Source of the DNA: Tsuneonella amylolytica
GTDB lineage: Bacteria; Pseudomonadota; Alphaproteobacteria; Sphingomonadales; Sphingomonadaceae
Assembly (NCBI RefSeq): GCF_003626915.1
Contig: NZ_CP032570.1
Location: 1,302,001-1,366,000, forward strand
DNA: 64,000 bases
Direction of reading: 5' to 3'
Below are positions 50,924 through 60,213 of this stretch, piece by piece. The stretch's first letter is position 1. Each line of letters begins with the position of its first letter. Below the pieces are notes generated by a model, which was not told the DNA's origin, ran no database searches, and saw only the letters and a list, made by a program, of their open reading frames with translations. Both the position numbers and the translations under genes were made by a program.

Positions 50924-51982
50924 TTAAGCTCGCCTTTGCGAGGTCTGTCCGCGCGCCGCCCGGGCAATCGCTGTCAGGGCATTGGCGAGGATCGTCTCGC
51001 CGGCGGCATTGTTGGCCAGCAGCGCGCGGTGCAGCTCGATGAGGCGCGCCACCAGCCGCTCCAGCCGCGCGCCGCGCCACCGTTCGAGCTGGTCGCCCAG
51101 ATCGTTCGCATCCTTGAAGAACACCCGCCGCGCACGCGTTTCGGCCTGCACGAACGCCTTGGGCTTTTCGCCCCGCCCCATGCGCGCGTCGAGCTGGGCG
51201 AGCTGGGCCGCGCGCCGCTCGAACGCCAGCAGCAGCCCAACCGGGTTGAGCGACACCTCGCGCATCCGGTGGAGTTCGCCCGGCAGCTCCGCCGTCCGAC
51301 CGGAAAGCACCGCGTTGACCAGCGGCATGAACCCGTCGTCCTCGGTCCGCGCCCCGATCGTGTCGAGCGCTTCGGCGGTGGCGGTGACCGGGGCCGAGGG
51401 GCCGGCGTCGAGGTAGAGCGCGAGCTTCGTGACTTCCGACTGCGCCAGCCGCACGTCGAGGCCGGCGGCCCGGGCGATGCGTTCGGCGAGATCGCCCGAC
51501 AGGGCGACCCCGGCCTGGTCGCCCATCGTGCGCACCGCGTCGCGCAGCTGGCCGAGGTCGGGCGGGTAGAACATCGCCACCAGCGCATCGCTGCGCTTTT
51601 CCAGCAGCTTGGCGGTGCGCGACTTGTCGGTGGCGGAGGTCGCGACGACGAGGACCGGGCATGGCGCCCCGTCGCCGTTGTCGATGGCGGCGAGATGGTT
51701 GGCGAGCGCATCGTGCGCCTCGTCGCCGCTGGCGCGCACGACGATGTGGCGCGCCCCCGCGAACAGCGAGTTCGAGCGCGCCTCGTCGGCCAGCAGCACG
51801 GGATCGCGGCGCAGGTCGCCGCCGGTCAGGTCCACCCGCTCGCCGGGGTCTTGCAGCATCGCCGCAATGCGCTGGGCAGCGGCAGCGGCCCCCGCCTCGT
51901 CCGGCCCGCAGAAGAAGAAGACCTTCGCATCGCGCGCCGCGCGCGGCGCGGCGGCGGCGAAATCCTTCTGCGTCGCCTTCAT
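50924..51982 (-). CDS. holA: DNA polymerase III subunit delta
   Basis: This 352-residue clamp-loader subunit begins M-K-A-T-Q-K-D-F. It has F-F-F-C-G-P-D-E-A-G, L-V-V-A-T-S-A-T-D-K-S-R-T-A-K-L-L-E-K and the helical C-terminal domain (G-L-L-L-A-F-E-R-R-A-A-Q-L). It opens the beta clamp with the gamma/tau complex. It follows lptE by 11 bases in the conserved leuS-lptE-holA order. Confidence 0.92.
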   Translation of the reverse strand: MKATQKDFAAAAPRAARDAKVFFFCGPDEAGAAAAAQRIAAMLQDPGERVDLTGGDLRRDPVLLADEARSNSLFAGARHIVVRASGDEAHDALANHLAAIDNGDGAPCPVLVVATSATDKSRTAKLLEKRSDALVAMFYPPDLGQLRDAVRTMGDQAGVALSGDLAERIARAAGLDVRLAQSEVTKLALYLDAGPSAPVTATAEALDTIGARTEDDGFMPLVNAVLSGRTAELPGELHRMREVSLNPVGLLLAFERRAAQLAQLDARMGRGEKPKAFVQAETRARRVFFKDANDLGDQLERWRGARLERLVARLIELHRALLANNAAGETILANALTAIARAARGQTSQRRA

Positions 51983-51993
51983 CGCGCGGCCGC

Positions 51994-52494
51994 CTAGCGC
52001 GGCTGGCGGAGGGCCACCGCGAGACGGGTCGTGATCTGCGAGGCGATTTCCTTCGCGAGATTTTCCAGCGCGGTCTGTTCGGCGGCGATCGTCGCGTACT
52101 CGCTCGACACGACGTCGATGCCCGCGTCGGACCCGGCGGTCGCATCGAGCACGATCGCCCCGCTGGCGAGATCGACGAGCTGGTAGCGCGCGCGCAGGGT
52201 GCGTCGCTCGCGGCCGATCGTGTCGTCGCTCAGCACGCCGAGGCTTTCGAGCCGGTCGTCGAGCCGCACGTCGAGGCGGTACTTCGTCGCCGCCGCCCCG
52301 CCCGCGCCCAGCCGGTCGACCAGCGCATTGCGGACCAGCCAGCCGGCCTGCCCCTCGATCGCGGGCACTTCGATCCCGGCGAGACCGCGCGCGACCGCGC
52401 CGTTGCCGCCCCCTGCGTACATTGGCGACAGGCCGCACCCGCCGAGCGCCAGCGATGCCGCCATGGCGGCGCCGATCATCCCGAGCGTTCTCAT
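51994..52494 (-). CDS. lptE: LPS-assembly lipoprotein LptE
   Basis: This 166-residue lipoprotein has signal M-R-T-L-G-M-I-G and lipobox L-G-G-C near residue 20, then the LptE pattern G-L-S-P-M-Y-A, L-D-D-R-L-E-S and a helical C-terminal part ([13 protein letters not shown]). It plugs LptD in the outer membrane. Its ATG overlaps the leuS stop (ATGA), the usual arrangement in alphaproteobacteria. Confidence 0.9.
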   Translation of the reverse strand: MRTLGMIGAAMAASLALGGCGLSPMYAGGGNGAVARGLAGIEVPAIEGQAGWLVRNALVDRLGAGGAAATKYRLDVRLDDRLESLGVLSDDTIGRERRTLRARYQLVDLASGAIVLDATAGSDAGIDVVSSEYATIAAEQTALENLAKEIASQITTRLAVALRQPR

Positions 52495-55004
52495 GCGACG
52501 ATGTTCACCAACCGGTCGGGCACCACGATCACCTTGCGTATCTCCGCGCCATCGAGCGAACGCTGGACCTTCTCGGACGCCAGCGCAAGCGCCTGCAGTT
52601 CGTCCTGCGGCAGTCCCTTGGCGACGGTCAGCGTGTCGCGCAGTTTGCCCTTCACCTGCACCGCGATCGTTACCTGCGTGTCGACCAGCAGCGCCGGGTC
52701 GTGCGCCGGCCATGCGGCCTCGGCCACCAGCCCGCTGCCGCCCGTTTCGGCGTGGAGCGCTTCGGCAAGGTGCGGCATCATCGGCGAAACGAGGTGCGGC
52801 AGGACCGCCACCGCCGCTGCGCGTTCGGGGCCGGGCGCGGCCTTCTCGATGCCGCTCGCCAGTTCGTAGATCTTGGCCACCGCCTTGTTGAAGGCGAGCG
52901 CTTCGATATCGGCGGCCACCCCGGCGATCGTGCGGTGCGTCAACCGGGCGAGGTCCGTCCCTGCGCCGCTCCCGTTCGCGGGCGCGGTGGCGATCCGCCA
53001 CAGGCGCTGGACGAACCGCGCGCAGCCCTCGATCCCGGCTTCGGACCACGGCAGGTCGCGTTCGGGCGGGCTGTCGGAGAGCATGAACCAGCGCACCGCG
53101 TCGGCGCCGAAACGATCGATGTAGGGTGCCGGGTCGACGACGTTCTTCTTCGACTTCGACATCTTGACGACCTTGCCGATCGTCACCGGTGCGCCGTCGG
53201 CCGCCAGGGTCGCGCCCGTTCCGGTCCGCTCCACCTCGTCGGGGCCGAACCATACCTCGCGCCCGTCCTGAGTGCGGGAGTAGGTTTCGTGGGTGACCAT
53301 CCCTTGCGTGAACAACGCTTCGAACGGTTCGGCGAAGTCGATCATGCCGATGTGCTTCAGCGCCCGCGTCCAGAACCGGGCGTAGAGGAGGTGCAGGATC
53401 GCGTGTTCGATCCCGCCGATGTACTGCTGCACCGGCAGCCATTTGGCCGCCTCGTCGCGGTCGAACGGCTTGTCGGCGGGCTGACTGGCGAAGCGCAGGA
53501 AGTACCACGAGCTGTCGACGAAAGTGTCGAGCGTGTCGGTCTCGCGCACCGCCGGGCCGTGGCATGCCGGGCACTCGACGTGCTTCCACGTCGGATGCCG
53601 TTCGAGCGGGTTGCCGGGCGTCCTGAAGTCGACGTCCTCGGGCAACACCACCGGCAGTTGATCCTCCGGCACCGGCACGATGCCGCAGCTCTCGCAGTGG
53701 ATGAAGGGGATGGGCGTTCCCCAGTACCGCTGGCGCGACACGCCCCAGTCGCGCAGGCGATAGACCGTCCTGCCCTCGCCGCGGCCCTGGCCTTCGATGG
53801 CGCGGATGACGGCGGCCTTGCCCTCGTCCACGCTCATCCCGTCGTACTCGCCCGAATTGACGAGCACCCCGTCGCCCGCCTCCGCCTCGGTCATCGGCGC
53901 GTCGGCGTGCGATGCGTCGGCGGCGACGACGCGGCGGATCGGCAGGCCGTACTTGCTGGCGAATTCGAAGTCGCGTTGGTCGTGCCCCGGCACCGCCATG
54001 ATCGCGCCGGTGCCGTAGTCCATCAGCACGAAGTTCGCGATCCATACCGGCAGCGGATCGCCGGTGAACGGGTGCGCGGCGGTGAGGCCGGTGTCGAAGC
54101 CGAGCTTCTCGGCCGTCTCGAGCTCGGCGGCGGTCGTGCCGCCCTGCTTCACCGTCTTCACGAACGCGGCGGCGGCGGGGTCGCGCGCGGCCAGCCCTTG
54201 CGCCACCGGATGATCGGCGGCCACCGCCAGGAAGGTCGCGCCGAAGATCGTGTCGGGGCGGGTTGTGTAGACCTCCAGCCGCTCGCCGTCCGACAGGTCG
54301 AAGGCGAACTGCAGGCCCCGACTCCGGCCGATCCAGTTCTCCTGCATCAGCCGCACCTTGTCGGGCCACTTGTCGAGGCTCTCCAGCCCCTCGAGCAGCT
54401 CTTCGGCGAAGTCGGTGATCTTGAGGAACCACTGCGACAGCTTGCGCCGCTCGACCTGCGCGCCGGAACGCCAGCCCCGGCCGTCGATCACCTGTTCGTT
54501 GGCGAGCACGGTCATGTCGACCGGGTCCCAGTTGACCTCGCTCTCCTTACGATAGACAAGGCCAGCCTCGTAGAGCTTCAGGAAGAGCGCCTGTTCCTGC
54601 CCGTAGTATTCGGGGTCGCAGGTGGCGAATTCGCGGGACCAGTCGAGTGCGAAGCCCAGCCGCTTCAGCTGTGCCTTCATGTTGGCGATGTTGTCGCGGG
54701 TCCAGCCGCCGGGGTGCACGCCCTTTTCCATCGCGGCGTTTTCGGCCGGCATGCCGAACGCGTCCCACCCCATCGGGTGCAGGACCTCGTGCCCGGTCAT
54801 CTTGCGATAGCGCGCAAGGACGTCGCCCAGCGTGTAGTTGCGCACGTGCCCCATGTGGATGCGCCCGCTGGGATAGGGGAACATCTCGAGCACGAAGCTC
54901 TTGGGCTTGTTGCTGTCGCTGTCGGCGCGGAAAGTCCCTGCCTCGTCCCAGGCGCGCTGCCAGCGCCCGTCAGCGGTATCGGGTTCGAAACGTGTCTCGC
55001 TCAT
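52491..55004 (-). CDS. leuS: Leucyl-tRNA synthetase
   Basis: This 837-residue class I aminoacyl-tRNA synthetase has [11 protein letters not shown] (HIGH-type motif at 50-53). The editing (CP1) domain contains [10 protein letters not shown], and K-M-S-K-S lies at 614-618. The C-terminal anticodon-binding part is complete. The ATG M-S-E-T-R-F was chosen; the frame upstream is a structured leader of about 136 bases after DUF3576. Its stop overlaps lptE. Confidence 0.97.
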   Translation of the reverse strand: MSETRFEPDTADGRWQRAWDEAGTFRADSDSNKPKSFVLEMFPYPSGRIHMGHVRNYTLGDVLARYRKMTGHEVLHPMGWDAFGMPAENAAMEKGVHPGGWTRDNIANMKAQLKRLGFALDWSREFATCDPEYYGQEQALFLKLYEAGLVYRKESEVNWDPVDMTVLANEQVIDGRGWRSGAQVERRKLSQWFLKITDFAEELLEGLESLDKWPDKVRLMQENWIGRSRGLQFAFDLSDGERLEVYTTRPDTIFGATFLAVAADHPVAQGLAARDPAAAAFVKTVKQGGTTAAELETAEKLGFDTGLTAAHPFTGDPLPVWIANFVLMDYGTGAIMAVPGHDQRDFEFASKYGLPIRRVVAADASHADAPMTEAEAGDGVLVNSGEYDGMSVDEGKAAVIRAIEGQGRGEGRTVYRLRDWGVSRQRYWGTPIPFIHCESCGIVPVPEDQLPVVLPEDVDFRTPGNPLERHPTWKHVECPACHGPAVRETDTLDTFVDSSWYFLRFASQPADKPFDRDEAAKWLPVQQYIGGIEHAILHLLYARFWTRALKHIGMIDFAEPFEALFTQGMVTHETYSRTQDGREVWFGPDEVERTGTGATLAADGAPVTIGKVVKMSKSKKNVVDPAPYIDRFGADAVRWFMLSDSPPERDLPWSEAGIEGCARFVQRLWRIATAPANGSGAGTDLARLTHRTIAGVAADIEALAFNKAVAKIYELASGIEKAAPGPERAAAVAVLPHLVSPMMPHLAEALHAETGGSGLVAEAAWPAHDPALLVDTQVTIAVQVKGKLRDTLTVAKGLPQDELQALALASEKVQRSLDGAEIRKVIVVPDRLVNIVA

Positions 55005-55022
55005 TGGTGCCCTGTTAGAAGA

Positions 55023-55142
55023 GATTTGCTTCCAGGCGAGCCGAAAATCGTGGTCGTCGAGAACCGGCGCGCAGCGACCTTGCAGGTCGTGAGCACCGGA
55101 AGCGCAGACGGCTGCGGTTTGCAGGCCGTCTGGGAGCAAATC
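55023..55142 (-). promoter_or_regulatory. Structured leader between DUF3576 and leuS
   Basis: A long-range inverted repeat (GATTTGCT at 55023-55030, AGCAAATC at 55135-55142, the latter including part of the DUF3576 stop) encloses a strong hairpin CAGACGGC/GCCGTCTG at 55105-55132 and a smaller GACC-TTGCA-GGTC palindrome. Together they fold most of the interval ahead of leuS. It could control leuS expression or mRNA decay; this is inferred from structure only. Confidence 0.45.
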
Positions 55143-55578
55143 AGCCGGTAGACGCCTCGCGCCTCAGGGCGCGCGCTTTGGTCAGGATGATGTCTTCCAG
55201 CCGCTGCACGGTGGCGGCCTGGACCGGGGCGTCGACCCACGATCCGCCCTGCGCAACCTGGCGGCTGGCGGCCACGCGCACGGCATCGGCGCGCAAGTCC
55301 TGGTCGAGGATCGAGACGGTGACCTTCACCCGCTCGCCCGGGTTGCGCGGGTTGGCGTACCAGTCGGTCACGATCACGCCGCCGTTGCTGTCGGCCTGCA
55401 GCAGCGGGGCGAAGCTCACGGTCTCCAGCGCGGCGCGCCAGAGGTAGGAATTGACCCCGATCGTCGTCACCTGGCTGGCGGCGAGGTCGGCGCGCGGCCG
55501 GTCGTTCTTCGCACAGGCGGCGAGCGCCAGCGGCAGGAGGGCTGCGGCGGCGATGGTGCGGATGGATCGGAAGGTCAT
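55141..55578 (-). CDS. DUF3576 lipoprotein
   Basis: This 145-residue lipoprotein has signal A-A-A-L-L-P-L-A with lipobox L-A-A-C. The DUF3576 core shows [23 protein letters not shown] and [13 protein letters not shown]. It commonly sits directly before leuS in alphaproteobacteria. The ATG at 55578 opens on the signal; an upstream frame start at 55647 adds a non-signal leader. Function unknown. Confidence 0.88.
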   Translation of the reverse strand: MTFRSIRTIAAAALLPLALAACAKNDRPRADLAASQVTTIGVNSYLWRAALETVSFAPLLQADSNGGVIVTDWYANPRNPGERVKVTVSILDQDLRADAVRVAASRQVAQGGSWVDAPVQAATVQRLEDIILTKARALRREASTG

Positions 55579-55890
55579 GGGAAGCGGAGCGTCCTTGCAA
55601 GGCTCGGTGTGGCAAACGCCTCTAGTGCCCTCGCGCGGCGCGGGCAAGGCTGCGGCGAAATGGGCCCGAGCCCCGTGAACCGCCGCTTAATCGCCCGGAC
55701 ATTGACCTCCGCGTGTGGACGCCGCGCAACACTTTCCCGCCGAATGCGAGAAGTCATTCGCAAAACAGTGCAAAACCGGCTGTCACGATCCTATCATCGA
55801 ACCATGTCATCGCCGTGGGGGCGAGTCGGTTTCAGGCGAAACCGTTCCGCTCATTGGGCGTTCAGGCAACCGGGGGTTTGGAAAAGCGAA
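55579..55890. other. Divergent promoter region with small hairpins
   Basis: This 312-base gap lies between divergent genes. Visible structure: CGAATG-N8-CATTCG near 55740, and CGGTTTC-AGGC-GAAACCG at 55827-55844, about 45 bases before the next start. No convincing coding frame was found. It must hold promoters for DUF3576-leuS and for the secreted protein. Confidence 0.6.
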
Positions 55891-56685
55891 ATGGCGAAGC
55901 GTAGCGACATTGCCGGCACGAAGCGGAAGGGGGCGGTCGCCGTCCCTGCCCTGCTTGCCGCCGCGTCCGCGCTGCTCGTGGGAATTCCCACCGCCGGCCT
56001 CGCCGTCGTCGCGACCGATGTCGATGCGCCGCAGGCGCGCGTGCCGATGCAGTTCACCCCGGCCGGGGTGGACCCCGCCGCCGCCCGCCGCGTCGCCGCG
56101 AAGATCGCCGCGCGGGGACAGGAAATGCGCTTCACCCCCGCCGGCGGAATAGGCGCGCAGCGCCAGACCGTGACCGTGGCGATCCGCGTCGACGAGCCGA
56201 CCGCGCGGGCGATCTCGGTCCGCACCGCTGCCGCTTCGGCCCGGGCGATCACCGCGTCGGACGCGGGCAAGGGCCCGTCGATCGCGTCGATCGCGCCGGC
56301 CCGCTACAACCTCGGCATCGCACGCGGCTATCGCAGCTTCGCCAAGCCGGTCGAAACGGCCGCCGCGCCCGCCGGGCTCGGCATCAACAGCGCCGCCCTG
56401 CCCGACCTCGCCAGTTTCCGCCCGAGCGAAGGCGTGAAGGAGAAGCCGAGCCGCCTGCAGGGCGCGATCGCCTTCGAGAGCGAGAGCCGCACCGGCCGCA
56501 GCCCGCAGACGCTGGAGGGTGCCGGCGGACAGGCGGTCGACCTCAGCACCGGTTACCGCGTGACCCGCAACCTCAACGTCACGGCGGGCGTGCGCCTGAC
56601 GCAGGACCGCGACCGTCTCGCGCCGCTCACCGACGGCCAGCGCGACGACCAGGCCGTCTACGTGGGCACCAAGATCCGCTTCTGA
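55891..56685 (+). CDS. Secreted protein with F-T-P-A-G repeats, function unknown
   Basis: This 264-residue protein has a basic N-terminus and a hydrophobic signal (A-L-L-A-A-A-S-A-L-L-V-G). Two near copies of an (R)-F-T-P-A-G unit follow, around A-A-A-R-R-V-A-A-K-I-A-A. The C-terminus R-V-T-R-N-L-N-V-T-A-G-V-R-L and Y-V-G-T-K-I-R-F ends in Phe, like an outer-membrane beta-strand. It may be an outer-membrane or periplasmic protein; no family is recognised. An intrinsic terminator follows. Confidence 0.6.
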   Translation: MAKRSDIAGTKRKGAVAVPALLAAASALLVGIPTAGLAVVATDVDAPQARVPMQFTPAGVDPAAARRVAAKIAARGQEMRFTPAGGIGAQRQTVTVAIRVDEPTARAISVRTAAASARAITASDAGKGPSIASIAPARYNLGIARGYRSFAKPVETAAAPAGLGINSAALPDLASFRPSEGVKEKPSRLQGAIAFESESRTGRSPQTLEGAGGQAVDLSTGYRVTRNLNVTAGVRLTQDRDRLAPLTDGQRDDQAVYVGTKIRF

Positions 56686-56723
56686 CGCTACGGCACCGCC
56701 GCATTGTGAATTGGTATGAACAG

Positions 56724-56745
56724 CCCCGCCACGCGCGGGGTTTTT
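56724..56745 (+). terminator. Rho-independent terminator
   Basis: CCCCGC/GCGGGG stem with loop CACGC, followed by TTTTT, 39 bases after the secreted protein and ahead of phaB. Confidence 0.88.
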
Positions 56746-56811
56746 CTTTGCGCGTGCGCCGCCTTGGCTTAGTCAGGAATGTGGAGAGACCCTGAAACGC
56801 AAGGAATACCC

Positions 56812-57537
56812 ATGACCAACCGTGTTGCCATCGTCACCGGCGGAACCCGCGGCATCGGCGAGGCGATCAGCCTCGCACTGAAGGCGCAGGGCCGCACCGT
56901 CGTCGCCAACTACGCCGGCAACGACGACAAGGCGAAGGCCTTCGCCGACCGGCACGGCATCGCGGCCTACAAGTGGGACGTGGGCGACCACCAGGCCTGC
57001 CTCGACGGGTGCGCGCAGGTCGAAAGCCAGGTCGGCCCGGTCGACATCGTGGTGAACAACGCCGGCATCACCCGCGACGGTACGCTCGCGCGGATGAGCT
57101 TCGACGACTGGAACGACGTCATGCGGGTGAACCTCGGCGGCTGCTTCAACATGGCCAAGGCCTGCTTTCCCGGCATGGCCAGCCGCGGCTGGGGCCGGAT
57201 CGTGAACATCGGCAGCATCAACGGGCAGGCCGGCCAGTACGGCCAAGTGAACTACGCCGCCGCCAAGAGCGGCATCCACGGCTTCACCAAGGCGCTGGCC
57301 CAGGAAGGCGCGAAGAAGGGCGTCACCGTCAACGCCATCGCACCTGGCTACATCGACACCGACATGGTCGCCGCGGTGCCCGAACCGGTGCTGGAAAAGA
57401 TCGTCGCCAAGATCCCCGTCGGCCGCCTCGGCCAAGCGGACGAGATCGCCCGCGGCGTGGCCTTCCTGTGCAGCGACGACGGCGGCTTCGTGACCGGCAG
57501 CACGATGAGCATCAACGGCGGCCAGCATATGTACTGA
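56812..57537 (+). CDS. phaB: Acetoacetyl-CoA reductase PhaB
   Basis: This 241-residue SDR reduces acetoacetyl-CoA to (R)-3-hydroxybutyryl-CoA for PHA synthesis. The motif T-G-G-T-R-G-I-G, N-N-A-G-I-T-R-D, the catalytic S-I-N-G-Q-A-G-Q-Y-G-Q-V-N-Y-A-A-A-K and the PhaB-like end F-V-T-G-S-T-M-S-I-N-G-G-Q-H-M-Y support it. AAGGAA precedes the ATG. It stands alone here, away from phaZ at 27 kb; no phaC is seen in the window. Confidence 0.9.
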   Translation: MTNRVAIVTGGTRGIGEAISLALKAQGRTVVANYAGNDDKAKAFADRHGIAAYKWDVGDHQACLDGCAQVESQVGPVDIVVNNAGITRDGTLARMSFDDWNDVMRVNLGGCFNMAKACFPGMASRGWGRIVNIGSINGQAGQYGQVNYAAAKSGIHGFTKALAQEGAKKGVTVNAIAPGYIDTDMVAAVPEPVLEKIVAKIPVGRLGQADEIARGVAFLCSDDGGFVTGSTMSINGGQHMY

Positions 57538-57751
57538 CGGGCGGAGGCGCGGCGACGACCGCGCCGATGCCGCACGCGAAGCGGCGGCACCGCCAGGAAC
57601 GGCCGGCGGGTTGGCGGCCATCGGCCGACCATCCCGTTCGACGTCACAGCGGCGGCTTCGCCGTCGCCCCGAGCCAGCACCATGCCTCGCCAACAACGGC
57701 CGCCCGAAGTTTGAGTATTAAACCGGCATCCCGCCGTGCTAGTTGGGCCGC

Positions 57752-58546
57752 GTGCAGCACAGACTTGAGGCCCTGTCCGATCGCGAAATGGAAGTCCTCC
57801 GTCTGCTCGCTACCGGGCACGATGCCAAATCGGCGGCGGATGTCCTGCAAGTCTCCGTCAATACGATAAACGAACGGCTGAGAGACGCCCGGCGAAAGCT
57901 GGGGACGACGAGCAGCCGAGAGGCGGCGCGCATCGTGGCGCATGCCGAAGTAGGCCCCCAAGAAACTTGGGACAAGAAAGCGGGGCTCGACAGCTTCGCG
58001 ATCGGTGCGACCAGTATGACCGACCCCGCCGTGGGCAGAAGGAAGCGCCTTTCGCTTCTGGCTTTCTTGGGAATTGGCATCATGATCGCAATCGTACTCA
58101 TCGGAACGCTTCTGGCAGTACCCGTCGACAGCCCCGTCGGTTCGGGTGCTCCTTCCCCCGCGTCCATCGCCGCATCCCCCTCACCGGCGCCCCGTGCGCC
58201 TTCGGCGATGCTCGGACCCCGGTATCTCGTGGACGTCGACGGCACGCTGCAAGGGCGGTCGGTCGCATCCTCGCAAATGCCGATGCAAGCGGGCAGCATG
58301 GCCTCGCTCTCGGATGCCGGCGCCTACGACCTGCATTTCAACGTATCGCCCGATCCGGAGACCGTCGGCAACCTGCTGGTATCGGTCAATGTCGTGCTTC
58401 CCGGCAGCGATGCCACGTTGCGCTATTCACGCACGCTTTCGGTCGCACCCGGACAACCTGCGAACTTCACCCTGGACGCGATCGGCGACAGCCCTTCACC
58501 CGGTTCTGTGACTATTACCGCCTATACGGCCAATCCCCGGTCGTAA
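57752..58546 (+). CDS. LuxR-type HTH protein with one transmembrane helix and an extracytoplasmic domain
   Basis: This 264-residue protein starts at GTG (TTG at 57743 is possible). Residues 1-65 are a LuxR/GerE-type HTH (L-S-D-R-E-M-E-V-L-R-L-L-A-T-G, then V-N-T-I-N-E-R-L-R-D-A-R-R-K-L-G). A linker and a strong membrane helix (about 101-125) follow, then a Pro/Ser/Ala-rich stretch and a beta-rich outer part. It may be a membrane-tethered one-component regulator. It is related in its HTH and linker to the DUF4019 protein at 59325-60122 but has a different sensor. Confidence 0.75.
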   Translation: MQHRLEALSDREMEVLRLLATGHDAKSAADVLQVSVNTINERLRDARRKLGTTSSREAARIVAHAEVGPQETWDKKAGLDSFAIGATSMTDPAVGRRKRLSLLAFLGIGIMIAIVLIGTLLAVPVDSPVGSGAPSPASIAASPSPAPRAPSAMLGPRYLVDVDGTLQGRSVASSQMPMQAGSMASLSDAGAYDLHFNVSPDPETVGNLLVSVNVVLPGSDATLRYSRTLSVAPGQPANFTLDAIGDSPSPGSVTITAYTANPRS

Positions 58547-58586
58547 GCGTGCTCGGGCGGCGATCGGCGCCCGGTCAAGCGGCCGC

Positions 58587-59261
58587 TCACTTCCACGCGA
58601 ACAGCAGCCGCCCCTCGCCGAGCCGCTCCAGCACTTCGCGGATCGCATCCTGCGTCACCGCGAAGCAGCCCTGGCTGCGGCCGATGAGGCCCTGCGCCGA
58701 GGCCATCGTCTCGCTGACGTAGTCCGCGCCGTGCATCACGATTGCGCGGGCTTCGGCCATGTCGTTCGTGGGATCGAGGCCGACCAGCCGGCGCGAGGCG
58801 CCGTGCTTGCCGGTGTATTGCGCCGCGGTGACATAGGCTCCTTGCGAGGACGCTTCGGAATCGGGGACGTTGGAAAAGCTCTGCAACCAGCCGCTGCGCG
58901 AAGGGTCCGAACCCTTGCCATGCGAGACGAGGTAGCTCTCGACCGCGCCGCCTTCCAGATCGACGAGATGCATGCGCGCCTCGCGCGAGGGGGCGGCAAA
59001 ATCGACCACGGCGATCCGGTCACGGTGCGGGATGCGCGCGCCGTGCCGATCCAGCGCGGCCATCGCGCGCGGATAGAGGCGCGGTTTGGCAAGATCGGGC
59101 ACGGGCGGCGGAGCGGCGGGCGCAGGCGCGGCGGTCCGTACCGGTACCGACGCCGGCTTGCCGCCGAACAGCAGCGGCAGGGCAATACCCGCCGCCGCCA
59201 CGCCGGCACCGGTTAGGAATCGCCGCCGGGCGGCATGATGTTCGGGGCCCACCTCGTCCAT
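58587..59261 (-). CDS. Murein L,D-transpeptidase catalytic domain family protein (YkuD_2-like)
   Basis: This 224-residue protein has a Tat-like N-terminus (A-R-R-R-F-L-T-G-A-G) and a hydrophobic segment. The catalytic-like motif is S-Q-G-C-F-A-V (C199), preceded by I-V-M-H-G-A-D-Y (His). This resembles the YkuD_2 / murein L,D-transpeptidase catalytic domain family found in proteobacteria; true 3-3 crosslinking activity is not shown. It lies between two HTH-membrane proteins, converging on the first. Confidence 0.85.
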   Translation of the reverse strand: MDEVGPEHHAARRRFLTGAGVAAAGIALPLLFGGKPASVPVRTAAPAPAAPPPVPDLAKPRLYPRAMAALDRHGARIPHRDRIAVVDFAAPSREARMHLVDLEGGAVESYLVSHGKGSDPSRSGWLQSFSNVPDSEASSQGAYVTAAQYTGKHGASRRLVGLDPTNDMAEARAIVMHGADYVSETMASAQGLIGRSQGCFAVTQDAIREVLERLGEGRLLFAWK

Positions 59262-59324
59262 GGCCGTTTGATAGCGGAAATCGCCTGACCGTGAGCGAAG
59301 CGCCTCGTTGCCGCAGCGACAGGT

Positions 59325-60122
59325 TTATTCGACGTAGGCGCCGACAACCTTCCAGCCGCCGCCTTCGCGCACGAGCGCGATAGTCTCGATCTTGTCGCCG
59401 CCCAGCGCGTATTTCGTCTGGAACACGACGATCTCGTTGCCGTCGGGCGGGGTGGGCACGCTTTCGACCCCGACCAGTTCGCGCGACATAACATCGCCCA
59501 GCCGGGCGCGCAGGGCGCTGGCGGCGTCCTGCCAGCCGGCGAGCGTGTTGGCCTTTCGGAAACTCGCAGCGGTGGCGGCGTAGCTGCCGGCGTAGTCGCC
59601 CGCCTCGGCAAGCTCCAGCCAGCGGCGGGCGGCCGCCGCCAGCGCGGCATCCTGTGCGGCGGCTTCGGCGGATACGGAAGGGGCGCGAACGGCGGGTGCC
59701 TGAGCGGAGGGTACTTGGGCGGCGGGGGCCGCGAGAGCGATGGCAAGGGCGATGGCGAGGGACAAGGCAATGGCTCCTGTGGCGACGAACCAGGTCCGCC
59801 GCATGCGCCGCCTGTCACCCTGACCGGCGTGCTGCGCCGTACCGACATCGGTCACGGTCCTTGCCGCCGCATCCCCCAAAGGCTCGTCCCCGAAAGATTG
59901 GGGGTCGCCAGGCGCCTCCGGCTCCTCGTGCGCCAGCAGCATGCGCGCCGCCTCGCGGCTGCTCGATACGCCGAGGATTCGCCGCGCGTCGCGCAGGCGT
60001 TCGTTGACGGTGTGGACCGATCGGCCGAGTGCGCGGGCGCACGACTTGGCATCGTGCCCGCGCCCGATCAGGCGCAGCGCCTCGCGCTGCTTCTCGCTGA
60101 GCTGGGCGACGGCATCGGGCAT
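59325..60122 (-). CDS. LuxR-type HTH, transmembrane, DUF4019 protein
   Basis: This 265-residue protein has an N-terminal HTH (L-S-E-K-Q-R-E-A-L-R-L-I-G-R-G, then V-N-E-R-L-R-D-A-R-R-I-L-G), one membrane helix (about 110-132), an Ala/Pro linker and a DUF4019 domain (about 165-265: W-L-E-L-A-E-A-G-D-Y ... W-K-V-V-G-A-Y). The HTH is near-identical in pattern to the protein at 57752-58546. A membrane-anchored transcription regulator is inferred. Confidence 0.82.
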   Translation of the reverse strand: MPDAVAQLSEKQREALRLIGRGHDAKSCARALGRSVHTVNERLRDARRILGVSSSREAARMLLAHEEPEAPGDPQSFGDEPLGDAAARTVTDVGTAQHAGQGDRRRMRRTWFVATGAIALSLAIALAIALAAPAAQVPSAQAPAVRAPSVSAEAAAQDAALAAAARRWLELAEAGDYAGSYAATAASFRKANTLAGWQDAASALRARLGDVMSRELVGVESVPTPPDGNEIVVFQTKYALGGDKIETIALVREGGGWKVVGAYVE

Positions 60123-60159
60123 CGGGTGGAAGGCTACGGGCCGGGGCGGGCCGCCGCCA

Positions 60160-60176
60160 CCCCCAAAAATTGGGGG
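60160..60176. promoter_or_regulatory. CCCCCAAAAATTGGGGG dyad in a divergent promoter
   Basis: A perfect seven-base inverted repeat (CCCCCAA/TTGGGGG, spacer AAA) centred between the DUF4019 HTH gene and the RHH gene, about 38 bases from each start. It is the right size and place for an operator controlling both. Confidence 0.5.
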
Positions 60177-60213
60177 CGCGTCGCAGGCCCGCCGGGTGCT
60201 AGAGGCGGGGCCG

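Noticed and set aside
48699-52145. A 1148-codon minus-strand frame over lptA, the sugar transferase and holA
   Set aside because: It crosses several genes in wrong frames; Arg/Pro-rich shadow.
55105-55132. T-box riboswitch in front of leuS
   Set aside because: The conserved T-box bulge and specifier loop were not found, and T-boxes are rare outside Gram-positive bacteria.
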